Part shown: positions 33,538 to 40,407 of the stretch, one piece after another
Layout of the letters: each line of letters opens with the position of its first letter
Position numbering within the stretch: the stretch's first letter is position 1
NCBI GenBank assembly: GCA_964569865.1
Contig: CAZMVQ010000013.1
Location: 1 to 40,407, forward strand
Direction of reading: 5' to 3'
From: DROE01 sp964569865
Lineage (GTDB): Bacteria > Pseudomonadota > Alphaproteobacteria > Rhizobiales > Devosiaceae
Length of the DNA: 40,407 bases
Notes under the pieces: generated by a model
Seen by the model: the letters and a program-made list of their open reading frames with translations, nothing else
Database searches by the model: none
Told to the model about the DNA's origin: nothing
Program-made: the position numbers and the translations under genes

Positions 33538-34692
33538 GTGCCAATATCTCCATTATCCCGCCCGCCGGTTTCTTCTATTATGCGTCTAGGCTCAGCTTTT
33601 GCCAAAACGTTCATCATGACGCTTATTCTGGCTGCCTGTGCAGGACCGGGACAAAATCTGCTTGGTTCAACTGATAAAGAATTCATCAACAACGAAACCA
33701 AATTTTCGGTATCCGCTTTTGGTGTGGCCGCTTCTCCAAGGGTCACCACTTCGCGCCAGATCAGGCGCGGGGGCGGCCGTGCGGTTGTTGGTCAGCCCTA
33801 TAAAATTGCCGGAAAATGGTATTATCCCAAGGTGGAAACCAATTATAACAAGGTTGGAACCGCTTCATGGTACGGGCCAAATTTTCAGGGGCGCTTAACC
33901 GCCAATGGCGAGACGTTTGATCAATATTTTCTCTCGGCAGCCCACCCCACTTTGCCGCTTCCATCCTATGTTCAGGTGAAAAACCTATCTAATGGTCGCA
34001 CTGTTACAGTGCGGGTTAATGATCGCGGACCCTTTTCCAACAATCGCATGATTGATCTGTCACGTCGCGCTGCCGAGGTGCTTGGGTTTATCAATCAGGG
34101 CACTGCAAGGGTCAGGGTTACATATCTGGGGCGTGCCCCGGTAAATGGTGATGATACAAATTATCTGGTGGCCAGCATAGGTAAGAATAATACGGGAGGC
34201 GGTGGACTGCCGGTTCCTCAACCTGATTATGGTCGGCAAAATTCGTCACAGCCAAGCATTATTTCCCGCCAGAATGGTGGGATTTTCGGAGCGGTGATCA
34301 GTTTATTTTCCTATGCCGAGCCAGGGCAGGGAGCAAAGATGATTTCTGATGCCCATCAGGCCGCAGCCGCTGCCAATTCACTAGCGAACTCAAGCCCTGA
34401 ACTTTTAGCCTGGGCAAGCGGTGTGGAAAACGGTTTTGCAAACAACAATACTCAAAACCCCATGCCAGCAGATCAAAGCACCCCGGTTTCAATTGATCTT
34501 GGCACATTTGCTGATCCTCAGTTCGCCGCCGAGGTAGCGCGCCAATTCGCACTTTTTGGCGCAGTAGACGCTTCATATTCCCGCACTGGCTCCAACAGCC
34601 CAATTCGTCTGGTTATGACCCGCCTAAAAGCTGGAGTTGGAGAAGCTGATGTTGTCCAATTTATAGCGGAATTGGGATTAAACGCATCCTGA
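33538..34692 (+). CDS. rlpA: RlpA-family lipoprotein with SPOR domain (septal lytic transglycosylase)
   Basis: A 384-residue outer-membrane lipoprotein candidate. The lipobox LILAAC puts the lipidated cysteine at C34. A double-psi beta-barrel domain (about 100-200) has KVGTASWYGPNFQGRLTANGETFD, LPLPSYVQVKNLSNGRTVTVRVNDRGPF and MIDLSRRAAEVLGF, the RlpA catalytic core that cleaves denuded peptidoglycan. The final ~70 residues (VSIDLGTFADPQFAAEVARQFALFG to the end) fit a SPOR domain that targets septal glycan. The GTG at 33538 with AGGA upstream is preferred; an ATG at 33580 would shorten the signal region. Confidence 0.87.
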   Translation: MPISPLSRPPVSSIMRLGSAFAKTFIMTLILAACAGPGQNLLGSTDKEFINNETKFSVSAFGVAASPRVTTSRQIRRGGGRAVVGQPYKIAGKWYYPKVETNYNKVGTASWYGPNFQGRLTANGETFDQYFLSAAHPTLPLPSYVQVKNLSNGRTVTVRVNDRGPFSNNRMIDLSRRAAEVLGFINQGTARVRVTYLGRAPVNGDDTNYLVASIGKNNTGGGGLPVPQPDYGRQNSSQPSIISRQNGGIFGAVISLFSYAEPGQGAKMISDAHQAAAAANSLANSSPELLAWASGVENGFANNNTQNPMPADQSTPVSIDLGTFADPQFAAEVARQFALFGAVDASYSRTGSNSPIRLVMTRLKAGVGEADVVQFIAELGLNAS

Positions 34693-34731
34693 ACGACACT
34701 CTTGAGCCAAACCCTGCTCAACAAATCATAA

Positions 34732-34747
34732 CAAACTGATCAGTTTG
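34732..34747. repeat. Perfect 16-base palindrome after rlpA
   Basis: CAAACTGATCAGTTTG lies 40 bases after the rlpA stop and ~117 before the next start. There is no U-tract, so it may be an operator for the downstream gene or a weak terminator stem. Confidence 0.4.
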
Positions 34748-34864
34748 CCTGTTGCTCTTAATCATATTGCTGCCTAGAAGTGACGCGACAGTTGAAAATT
34801 GATATAACTTAATTGTATCAATCGGGCTTTTGATATTAGCCTTGCCTCTTCAGGACCCTGAATT

Positions 34865-36076
34865 TTGATAAGAATTGTGGACAGAATTGTGAACAGAATT
34901 TTTATAGGTTTCAAAGCTGCTAAACTTGCCAAAACCGCGATATTGGCTATTGCAGCTTGGTTTTTAGTCTTTGGCATTGCTGCTCAGGCTCAGTTAGAAT
35001 TCACCACCAAGGCAAAATTTGCCATTCTTATGGATTATGAATCCGGCACCGTTCTATTTCAAAAAAACGCTGATCAATCCATGGAACCGGCCTCCATGGC
35101 CAAATTGATGACACTGGCAGTGGTCTTTCGCCAGCTTCAATCCGGCCGCTTTTCCATGGAAGATGAATTCTTCATTTCAGAAACAGCATGGCGCGAAGGA
35201 GGGGCAGGTTCTGGTGGCTCCACCATGTTTGCTGTCTTGAATTCAAAGATTTCAATTCAAAACCTGGTGCGCTCGGTAATCATCCAGTCTGGAAACGATG
35301 CCAGCATAGCACTTGCTGAAGGCATGGCCGGATCCGAGGCTACCTTTGCCCGCATAATGAACGAAATGGCAGAAGAAATTGGCCTGACCGGATCAAATTT
35401 TACCAATTCAACCGGTTTGCCAGACCCCAAAATGTATACGACAGCCCGTGATCTTGCTGAGCTGTCACGTTTCCTGATCCGTGAATATCCACAATATTAT
35501 GATATGTTTTCAGAACCATCATTTGAGTGGAACGGCATTAATCAGCGCAACCGCAATACCCTGCTGGATGATGGAATTGGCGTTGATGGCCTAAAAACCG
35601 GCCACACAGAAAGTGCCGGCTTCGGCATTGTAATTTCCACCAACGAAGGCGGCCGCCGATTGGTTGCTGTGCTGCATGGATTTGAAAGCGAGCGCGATCG
35701 CGCTGAAGAAGCAAGAAAACTCATCGTCTGGGGAAGCAGGGCCTTTGAACAGGTGCCCGCATTTGCCAGTAAAGAGGCCGTTGGATATGCAAATGTCTAT
35801 GGAGGTGAAAAACCCAATGTGGCATTGATTGCCGAAGGGGAGCTTAGCCTTTATTTGCCAATTGGCGGTCGTCGTTGCCTGTCTGCCAACATCGTCTATC
35901 AGGCCCCCATTTTACCCCCGGTTCTAGCCGGGGACAAGCTTGCAGAATTACGCGTATATTGCGACGATCAATTGATTCAGATTGCACCGCTTTATGCAGC
36001 CGAAGACGTAAAGACTGGCTCACTATACCGTCGCTCACTTGATGCACTCAAAGAATTGGCACTGGGCTGGATCTAA
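34865..36076 (+). CDS. dacC: D-alanyl-D-alanine carboxypeptidase
   Basis: A 403-residue low-molecular-weight penicillin-binding protein (PBP5/6 family, peptidase S11). A hydrophobic N-terminal segment (about 23-42, ending AAQAQ) is the signal peptide. The active-site set is complete: S77-M-A-K80 (SxxK), S142-G-N144 (SxN) and K244-T-G246 (KTG). A PBP5 C-terminal beta domain follows from about 300 and the last helix can anchor the protein in the inner membrane. It trims pentapeptides in peptidoglycan. The TTG start at 34865 is inferred. It follows rlpA and precedes tmk and holB, an order common in alphaproteobacteria. Confidence 0.9.
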   Translation: MIRIVDRIVNRIFIGFKAAKLAKTAILAIAAWFLVFGIAAQAQLEFTTKAKFAILMDYESGTVLFQKNADQSMEPASMAKLMTLAVVFRQLQSGRFSMEDEFFISETAWREGGAGSGGSTMFAVLNSKISIQNLVRSVIIQSGNDASIALAEGMAGSEATFARIMNEMAEEIGLTGSNFTNSTGLPDPKMYTTARDLAELSRFLIREYPQYYDMFSEPSFEWNGINQRNRNTLLDDGIGVDGLKTGHTESAGFGIVISTNEGGRRLVAVLHGFESERDRAEEARKLIVWGSRAFEQVPAFASKEAVGYANVYGGEKPNVALIAEGELSLYLPIGGRRCLSANIVYQAPILPPVLAGDKLAELRVYCDDQLIQIAPLYAAEDVKTGSLYRRSLDALKELALGWI

Positions 36077-36137
36077 TGAAAATTATTGAATTTACTGATA
36101 TTGCCTGCAATTACATTGCCTACAAAAAGGGCAGGTA

Positions 36138-36857
36138 ATGCAAAAGGTAAACCCAAAATCTGTCAATGGAACAGGCAATGCCAAAGGAGCAAGCAATGCC
36201 AAATTTATCACCTTTGAAGGTGGTGAAGGCGTTGGCAAATCCACTCAGGTGAAACAATTGCTGACCCGTCTTAGCCATTGCTCCATCAGCGCCGTTTGCA
36301 CCCGCGAGCCGGGCGGAACACCAAAGGCCGAAGCCATTCGCTCGTTTATTCTTGGTGGCAGTTCTCAAAGTTGGGGAGTTGGCGCCGAAGCAGTATTATT
36401 TGCAGCCGCCAGACTTGACCATGTAACAAAACTGGTAGCCCCAAATCTTGAAAGCGGCAATTGGGTAATTTCAGATAGATTTCACGATTCTACCCGCGCC
36501 TATCAGGGCTTGACCGGAGGGGTCGAACCAAAACTCATAGATGCCCTTGAAGAATTGGCTCTTGACGGATATGTGCCAGAACTAACCATCATGATGGATA
36601 TGGACCCAAAAACTGCCTTTGAAAGGGTTGAGCAGCGAGCTATTGCCAGTGGAATTCCAGTTGCCGCCGACAGGTTCGAGAGCGAAGATCTGGACTGGCA
36701 TCAAAGATTGCGGGACGGTTTTTTACAAATTGCCAAAAACAATCCCCAGCGTTGTTTCGTTGTTGATGCCGCAGGAGATGAATTAGAGATTGCAGAAGAA
36801 ATTTGGGACGTTGTTACAAAACAATTCCCCGAACTTAACAAAAAAATCTCCGCATGA
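36138..36857 (+). CDS. tmk: Thymidylate kinase
   Basis: A 239-residue kinase making dTDP from dTMP. The P-loop GGEGVGKST (28-36), TREPGGTPKAEAIR, the DR motif SDRFHDSTRAYQG and a LID region around ERVEQRAIASGIPVAADRFE identify it. Before FITFEGGEG there is an unusually long leader of ~22 residues (Asn, Gly, Lys and Ala rich, with NAKG and NAKF repeats); family members normally have under 10. No later in-frame start exists, and GGGCAGG is at the right distance from the ATG at 36138. It overlaps holB by ATGA. Confidence 0.93.
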   Translation: MQKVNPKSVNGTGNAKGASNAKFITFEGGEGVGKSTQVKQLLTRLSHCSISAVCTREPGGTPKAEAIRSFILGGSSQSWGVGAEAVLFAAARLDHVTKLVAPNLESGNWVISDRFHDSTRAYQGLTGGVEPKLIDALEELALDGYVPELTIMMDMDPKTAFERVEQRAIASGIPVAADRFESEDLDWHQRLRDGFLQIAKNNPQRCFVVDAAGDELEIAEEIWDVVTKQFPELNKKISA

Positions 36858-37897
36858 GCGCATCGGATATATCTTTAGAGGCCGATCATATTTCCGGGAT
36901 AAAAGCCCCTCAAACAAAAAAAATACTTTATGGTCATAATCATATTATTGAGCGGCTTTTCAATCAATTTGAGCAAAACCGACTGCCCGGCGGGTTATTG
37001 CTGCATGGGCCAAAGGGTATCGGCAAAGCAACTCTGGCCTATGAACTGGCAAGAAAAATCACCCATGCCAGTGGCTCTGAAACCATAAATCAGGTGGATG
37101 AGCAAATCGGGGCAGGGGTGCACCCCAATGTCCGGACCTTGCGCCGTGCCCCGCGAGATCGGGCAGCGGGATTTTATCAAAACATCAGAGTTGATGAGGT
37201 ACGCTTTTTATTGGGTAAATTGCACCAGACAAGGGGTCGGGCAGGGCGGCGCATAATAATTGTCGATAGTGTTGATGATTGCAACGCCAATGCCGCCAAT
37301 GCCTTGCTCAAAACTCTGGAAGAGCCACCCGAGCAAACCCACCTTATTTTAATTTCCAACCGTGTTGGAGCATTATTGCCAACCTTGAGATCGCGATGTC
37401 AGGGCCACGCCATGCGCCCGCTGGCCAATGACATTGTTGAAAAAATTCTAAACAATCCAGAAGTCACCGACGAAGTTAAAGGTAAAGCAGAAATTTCAAC
37501 CGCTATAAATTTTTCCAACGGGCGTCCCCGCCGCGCATTTGAAGCCTTAAGCATGGGCAATATCGGTGTTTTAAAGCAATTGTCAGACTGGCTGCAAAAT
37601 CCGGCATCGGAAAATGCACAAACCATGATGAGCATAAGCGAAACCCTTGGGAACAAAAAAAATCATCTGGAGGCAGAATTTGCCCGCGAATTATTGCTGG
37701 ACTGGATCGCCAGCGAGGCAAAATCCGCCAGCGCTTCCAATACCCAACCCCAAACGCTTGCCTCATCCATAGAGCTGTGGGAAAAGGCAATCGAGCTTTT
37801 TGCAACCGGCGATAGCTATAATCTGGATAAAAGACAAAGTTTTATCGTTCTGTTCGATCATATTTCATCCCATGCGCAGCTCAATATGGCGCGCTAA
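36854..37897 (+). CDS. holB: DNA polymerase III subunit delta'
   Basis: A 347-residue clamp-loader subunit (AAA+). It has YGHNHIIERL, a P-loop GPKGIGKA (52-59), the sensor/arginine-finger region with NAANALLKTLEEPPEQTHLILISNR and the SRC motif LPTLRSRCQ. Delta' normally opens the clamp loader ring without needing ATP hydrolysis. The N-terminal ~25 residues are variable. It overlaps tmk and is 25 bases from metG, the usual alphaproteobacterial tmk-holB-metG arrangement. Confidence 0.93.
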   Translation: MSASDISLEADHISGIKAPQTKKILYGHNHIIERLFNQFEQNRLPGGLLLHGPKGIGKATLAYELARKITHASGSETINQVDEQIGAGVHPNVRTLRRAPRDRAAGFYQNIRVDEVRFLLGKLHQTRGRAGRRIIIVDSVDDCNANAANALLKTLEEPPEQTHLILISNRVGALLPTLRSRCQGHAMRPLANDIVEKILNNPEVTDEVKGKAEISTAINFSNGRPRRAFEALSMGNIGVLKQLSDWLQNPASENAQTMMSISETLGNKKNHLEAEFARELLLDWIASEAKSASASNTQPQTLASSIELWEKAIELFATGDSYNLDKRQSFIVLFDHISSHAQLNMAR

Positions 37898-37922
37898 ATT
37901 TTAAGGCCTATAATCCTCTCCC

Positions 37923-39482
37923 ATGAGCAAAGAAAAATTTTATATAACTACGCCAATATTTTATCCCAATGGTGTTCCCCATATCGGACACGCCTATACA
38001 GCGCTGGCCTGCGATACCATTGCCCGCTTTAACCGGCTGGACGGAAAAGATGTGTTTTTTCTAACCGGCACCGATGAGCACGGTCAAAAAATGCAGCAAA
38101 CCGCACAAGATATGAGCATTACGGCGCTTGAATTAGCTACAAAGAACGCTCAGGTTTTCAAAGGCCTTTGGGAAGCTCTTGATATTTCATACGATGAATT
38201 TATCCGCACAACTGAGAAGCGTCACCATGAGGCCTCAAGAGCAATCTGGAAACTTATGGAAGCTAATGGCGACATCTATCTGGATAAATATTGTGGCTGG
38301 TATTCCGTGCGTCAGGAAGCATATTTTGAAGAAAAAGAAACCAGCGTTGGCGACGATAAAATTCGGCGTGAACCTTTGGGATCGCCCGTGGAATGGGTGG
38401 AGGAAGAAAGCTATTTTTTCCGCCTCAGCGCCTATGGCGACAAGCTGATTGAATTTTTCGATCAAAACCCTGATTTTATCGGACCCAAAAGCAAAGAAAA
38501 CGAAGTACGCTCGTTCATCAAGTCAGGCTTGCGCGACATCTCCATTTCACGCACCAGTTTTGATTGGGGGGTAAAGGTTCCCGGCAACGAAAAACACGTA
38601 ATGTATGTGTGGGTCGATGCTTTGACCAACTATATAACCGCTGCCGGTTTTCCTGATGACAAGGGTAAAAAGTGGAAATTATGGCCCGCCGATGTACATA
38701 TGATCGGCAAGGATATTATTCGTTTTCATGCCATTTATTGGCCAGCATTTTTAATGTCTGCGGGCATTGAGTTGCCAAAGCGGGTTTTCGCCCATGGTTT
38801 TTTGCTGAGCGATGGCAAAAAAATGTCAAAATCAGTGGGCAATGTGGTTGATCCATTCAGCTTGATTGAAAGTTTTGGCGTTGATGCATTTCGCTTTTTT
38901 TGCCTGCGCGAAGTCCCGTTTGGTCAGGATGGCTCCTATAGCGAAGACGCGATAATCAACCGGATCAATGCCGATCTGGCCAACGATCTGGGAAATCTGG
39001 CCCAACGTTCCCTATCGATGATTGCCAAACATTGTGCGGGCAGGGTGCCTGAACACACCGGGGCACTGCTAGCTGAAGATCAAAAAATTCTTGATGCCGC
39101 CGATGCATTATTACCTCTGGTCAGGACCCATATTGAAAAGCAGGCGCTGCATAAATATCTGGATGAAATCTGGCAGATAGTGGGCGAAACCAACCGCTAT
39201 TTCACCGCTCAAGAACCTTGGGCGTTAAAGAAAACCGACCCCAATCGAATGAATGCCGTTCTTTATACTACCGCTGAAATAATCAGGCAGGTGGCAATTC
39301 TCGTGCAACCGGTAATGCCAACATCGGCATCTAAATTGCTGGATTTGCTTGGGGTGCCAAGTGATGATCGCAATTTTTCAAATCTTGGAGCAAATAACCG
39401 CCTGCGTATCGGAACCGAACTACCACAGCCAACAGGTGTATTTCCTCGATATGTAGTAGAAAAGCCGGATGCAAAAACCTGA
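37923..39482 (+). CDS. metG: Methionyl-tRNA synthetase
   Basis: A 519-residue class I synthetase charging tRNA-Met. The HIGH signature is PHIGHAYTA (19-27) and the KMSKS loop is KKMSKSVGN at about residue 299-307. GWYSVRQEAYF replaces the zinc-knuckle region, indicating the shorter alphaproteobacterial form without a zinc knuckle. The C-terminal tRNA-binding (EMAP/OB) domain found in longer enzymes is absent, as is usual for this size. The ATG at 37923 follows a weak site. Its stop overlaps the tatD start (TGATG). Confidence 0.95.
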   Translation: MSKEKFYITTPIFYPNGVPHIGHAYTALACDTIARFNRLDGKDVFFLTGTDEHGQKMQQTAQDMSITALELATKNAQVFKGLWEALDISYDEFIRTTEKRHHEASRAIWKLMEANGDIYLDKYCGWYSVRQEAYFEEKETSVGDDKIRREPLGSPVEWVEEESYFFRLSAYGDKLIEFFDQNPDFIGPKSKENEVRSFIKSGLRDISISRTSFDWGVKVPGNEKHVMYVWVDALTNYITAAGFPDDKGKKWKLWPADVHMIGKDIIRFHAIYWPAFLMSAGIELPKRVFAHGFLLSDGKKMSKSVGNVVDPFSLIESFGVDAFRFFCLREVPFGQDGSYSEDAIINRINADLANDLGNLAQRSLSMIAKHCAGRVPEHTGALLAEDQKILDAADALLPLVRTHIEKQALHKYLDEIWQIVGETNRYFTAQEPWALKKTDPNRMNAVLYTTAEIIRQVAILVQPVMPTSASKLLDLLGVPSDDRNFSNLGANNRLRIGTELPQPTGVFPRYVVEKPDAKT

Positions 39483-40276
39483 TGGTACAAAACCTGATGT
39501 TAATTGATAGCCATTGCCATCTGGATTTTGATGTCCTTGCGGATAATCTGAGCGCGGTTCTGGCGCGTATGAAGGCAGCAGGGGTGAGTAATTGCGTTAC
39601 CATTTCAACCCGCGTTAAAGAGTTTGATAAAATCTGCGCCATTGCTGAGGCCCACAAAAATATCTGGTTTTCGGTTGGTACCCACCCCCATAATGCCCAC
39701 GAAGAATTACACATATCCAGCGATGATCTGATCAAGCTTTCATCCCATAAAAAATGCATCGCCATCGGGGAGGTGGGTCTTGATTATTTTTATGATAATT
39801 CCCCACGTGAAGCCCAAAAACAGGGGTTTTTGAGCCATATTGAAGCTGCGCGTCAAACCGGCCTGCCGCTGATTATTCATGCCCGCGATGCCGATGAAGA
39901 TATGGCGCAAATCCTGATAGACGAGACAAAAAAGGGGAAATTTCCCTTTGTGTTGCATTGCTTTTCTTCAGGAATAGAGTTGGCAAATACCGGGCTTGAG
40001 CTGGGTGGCTATGTTTCATTTTCAGGAATTCTCACCTTCAAAAACGCAAAAATCGTGCAGGAAGTGGCCAAAAACGCCCCAAAAGACAAAATTCTGGTTG
40101 AAACCGACGCGCCTTTTCTGGCTCCGGTTCCCCATCGGGGTAAATCAAACGAGCCGGCTTTTGTGCACCATACGGCGCAGTTTCTGGCCGATTTACGCGG
40201 AGTGGAATTGGCAACCATTGCCTCGCAAACCACCGATAATTTTTACAGATTATTCTCCAAAGCTAAAACTGAATAA
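39482..40276 (+). CDS. tatD: TatD-family metal-dependent hydrolase
   Basis: A 264-residue amidohydrolase-fold nuclease (TatD/YcfH). Metal ligands are visible in LIDSHCHLDF (H11, H13), IGEVGLDYFY (Glu), LIIHARDADED, VLHCFSSG and LVETDAPFLAP (Asp). Family members are 3'-5' DNA exonucleases linked to repair. The ATG at 39482 overlaps the metG stop; an alternative ATG at 39497 (MLIDSHCHLDF) is equally close to the conserved core and cannot be excluded. Confidence 0.9.
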   Translation: MVQNLMLIDSHCHLDFDVLADNLSAVLARMKAAGVSNCVTISTRVKEFDKICAIAEAHKNIWFSVGTHPHNAHEELHISSDDLIKLSSHKKCIAIGEVGLDYFYDNSPREAQKQGFLSHIEAARQTGLPLIIHARDADEDMAQILIDETKKGKFPFVLHCFSSGIELANTGLELGGYVSFSGILTFKNAKIVQEVAKNAPKDKILVETDAPFLAPVPHRGKSNEPAFVHHTAQFLADLRGVELATIASQTTDNFYRLFSKAKTE

Positions 40277-40291
40277 TGGCAAAAACCTAAA

Positions 40292-40407
40292 ATGACAAAT
40301 CCCGCCCAGCAAATCATTGCGACAGTTCTCGGCTGCGGTTCATCTGGCGGAGTGCCAAGAGTGGGCAATATCTGGGGAGATTGTGACCCCGATGAGCAAA
40401 AAAACCG
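40292..40407 (+). CDS. MBL-fold metallohydrolase, PhnP-like (start only)
   Basis: The first 38 codons of a gene cut by the window edge: MTNPAQQIIATVLGCGSSGG then VPRVGNIWGDCDPDE. The LGCGSSGGVPRxGNxWGxCDP opening is typical of the PhnP-like metallo-beta-lactamase hydrolases that follow tatD in alphaproteobacteria. The metal-binding HxHxDH motif would be outside the window. It starts 15 bases after tatD and probably belongs to the same operon. Confidence 0.8.
   Translation, partial: MTNPAQQIIATVLGCGSSGGVPRVGNIWGDCDPDEQKN

Overview
The window looks like chromosome of an alphaproteobacterium, probably in or near the Hyphomicrobiales (Rhizobiales). The reasons are the order rlpA-dacC-tmk-holB-metG-tatD-MBL hydrolase at the right end, a rhizobial-style inositol regulon under an RpiR-family regulator, a split corrinoid methionine synthase cluster with a RamA-like reactivator, and a 5-oxoprolinase operon. 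I saw no rRNA, tRNA, CRISPR array or insertion sequence. Almost all genes sit in tight operons with ATGA or TAATG overlaps.

Region by region. (1) 1-916: the 3' end of a probable DGQHR-domain gene, then a gene-free stretch. (2) 917-13582: a divergent MFS exporter, then rpiR/iolR, iolG, a TIM-barrel isomerase, a three-gene sugar ABC importer and iolCDEB, ending at a clear terminator. Together they cover uptake of inositol and its conversion to 2-deoxy-5-keto-gluconate 6-phosphate. The C-terminal domain of IolC probably supplies the aldolase; no iolA is present. (3) 13736-14851: a second Gfo/Idh/MocA dehydrogenase. (4) 14829-23670, minus strand: a nuo-type operon that is not a normal complex I. 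It encodes NuoA, a 665-residue fusion, then NuoH, J, K, L, M and N. There is no nuoC, E, F, G or I. The fusion reads as a cysteine-free NuoB-like domain, three heavy-metal-binding CPMHPE modules with His-rich linkers, and a complete but degenerate NuoD-like domain. This is the most unusual system in the window. (5) 24232-27513: a family 2 glycosyltransferase and pxpBCA (5-oxoprolinase). (6) 27532-33252, minus strand: a split cobalamin-dependent methionine synthase (homocysteine methyltransferase, corrinoid protein, methyl-THF methyltransferase, ferredoxin/ASKHA reactivator) with DUF1638 and PF13769 proteins of unknown role. A perfect 20-bp palindrome lies in its promoter region. (7) 33538-40407: cell-wall and housekeeping genes.

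How the parts fit: the iol block and the methionine block are each a self-contained pathway. The nuo-like operon keeps the ion-pumping subunits with recognisable key residues but has lost the visible electron-input and Fe-S machinery. It therefore needs either partners encoded elsewhere or a different driving reaction. Starts were moved from the longest reading frame where ribosome sites and overlaps argued for it (rpiR, the binding protein, nuoN, nuoL, nuoJ, nuoA, the reactivator, DUF1638 and the corrinoid protein).
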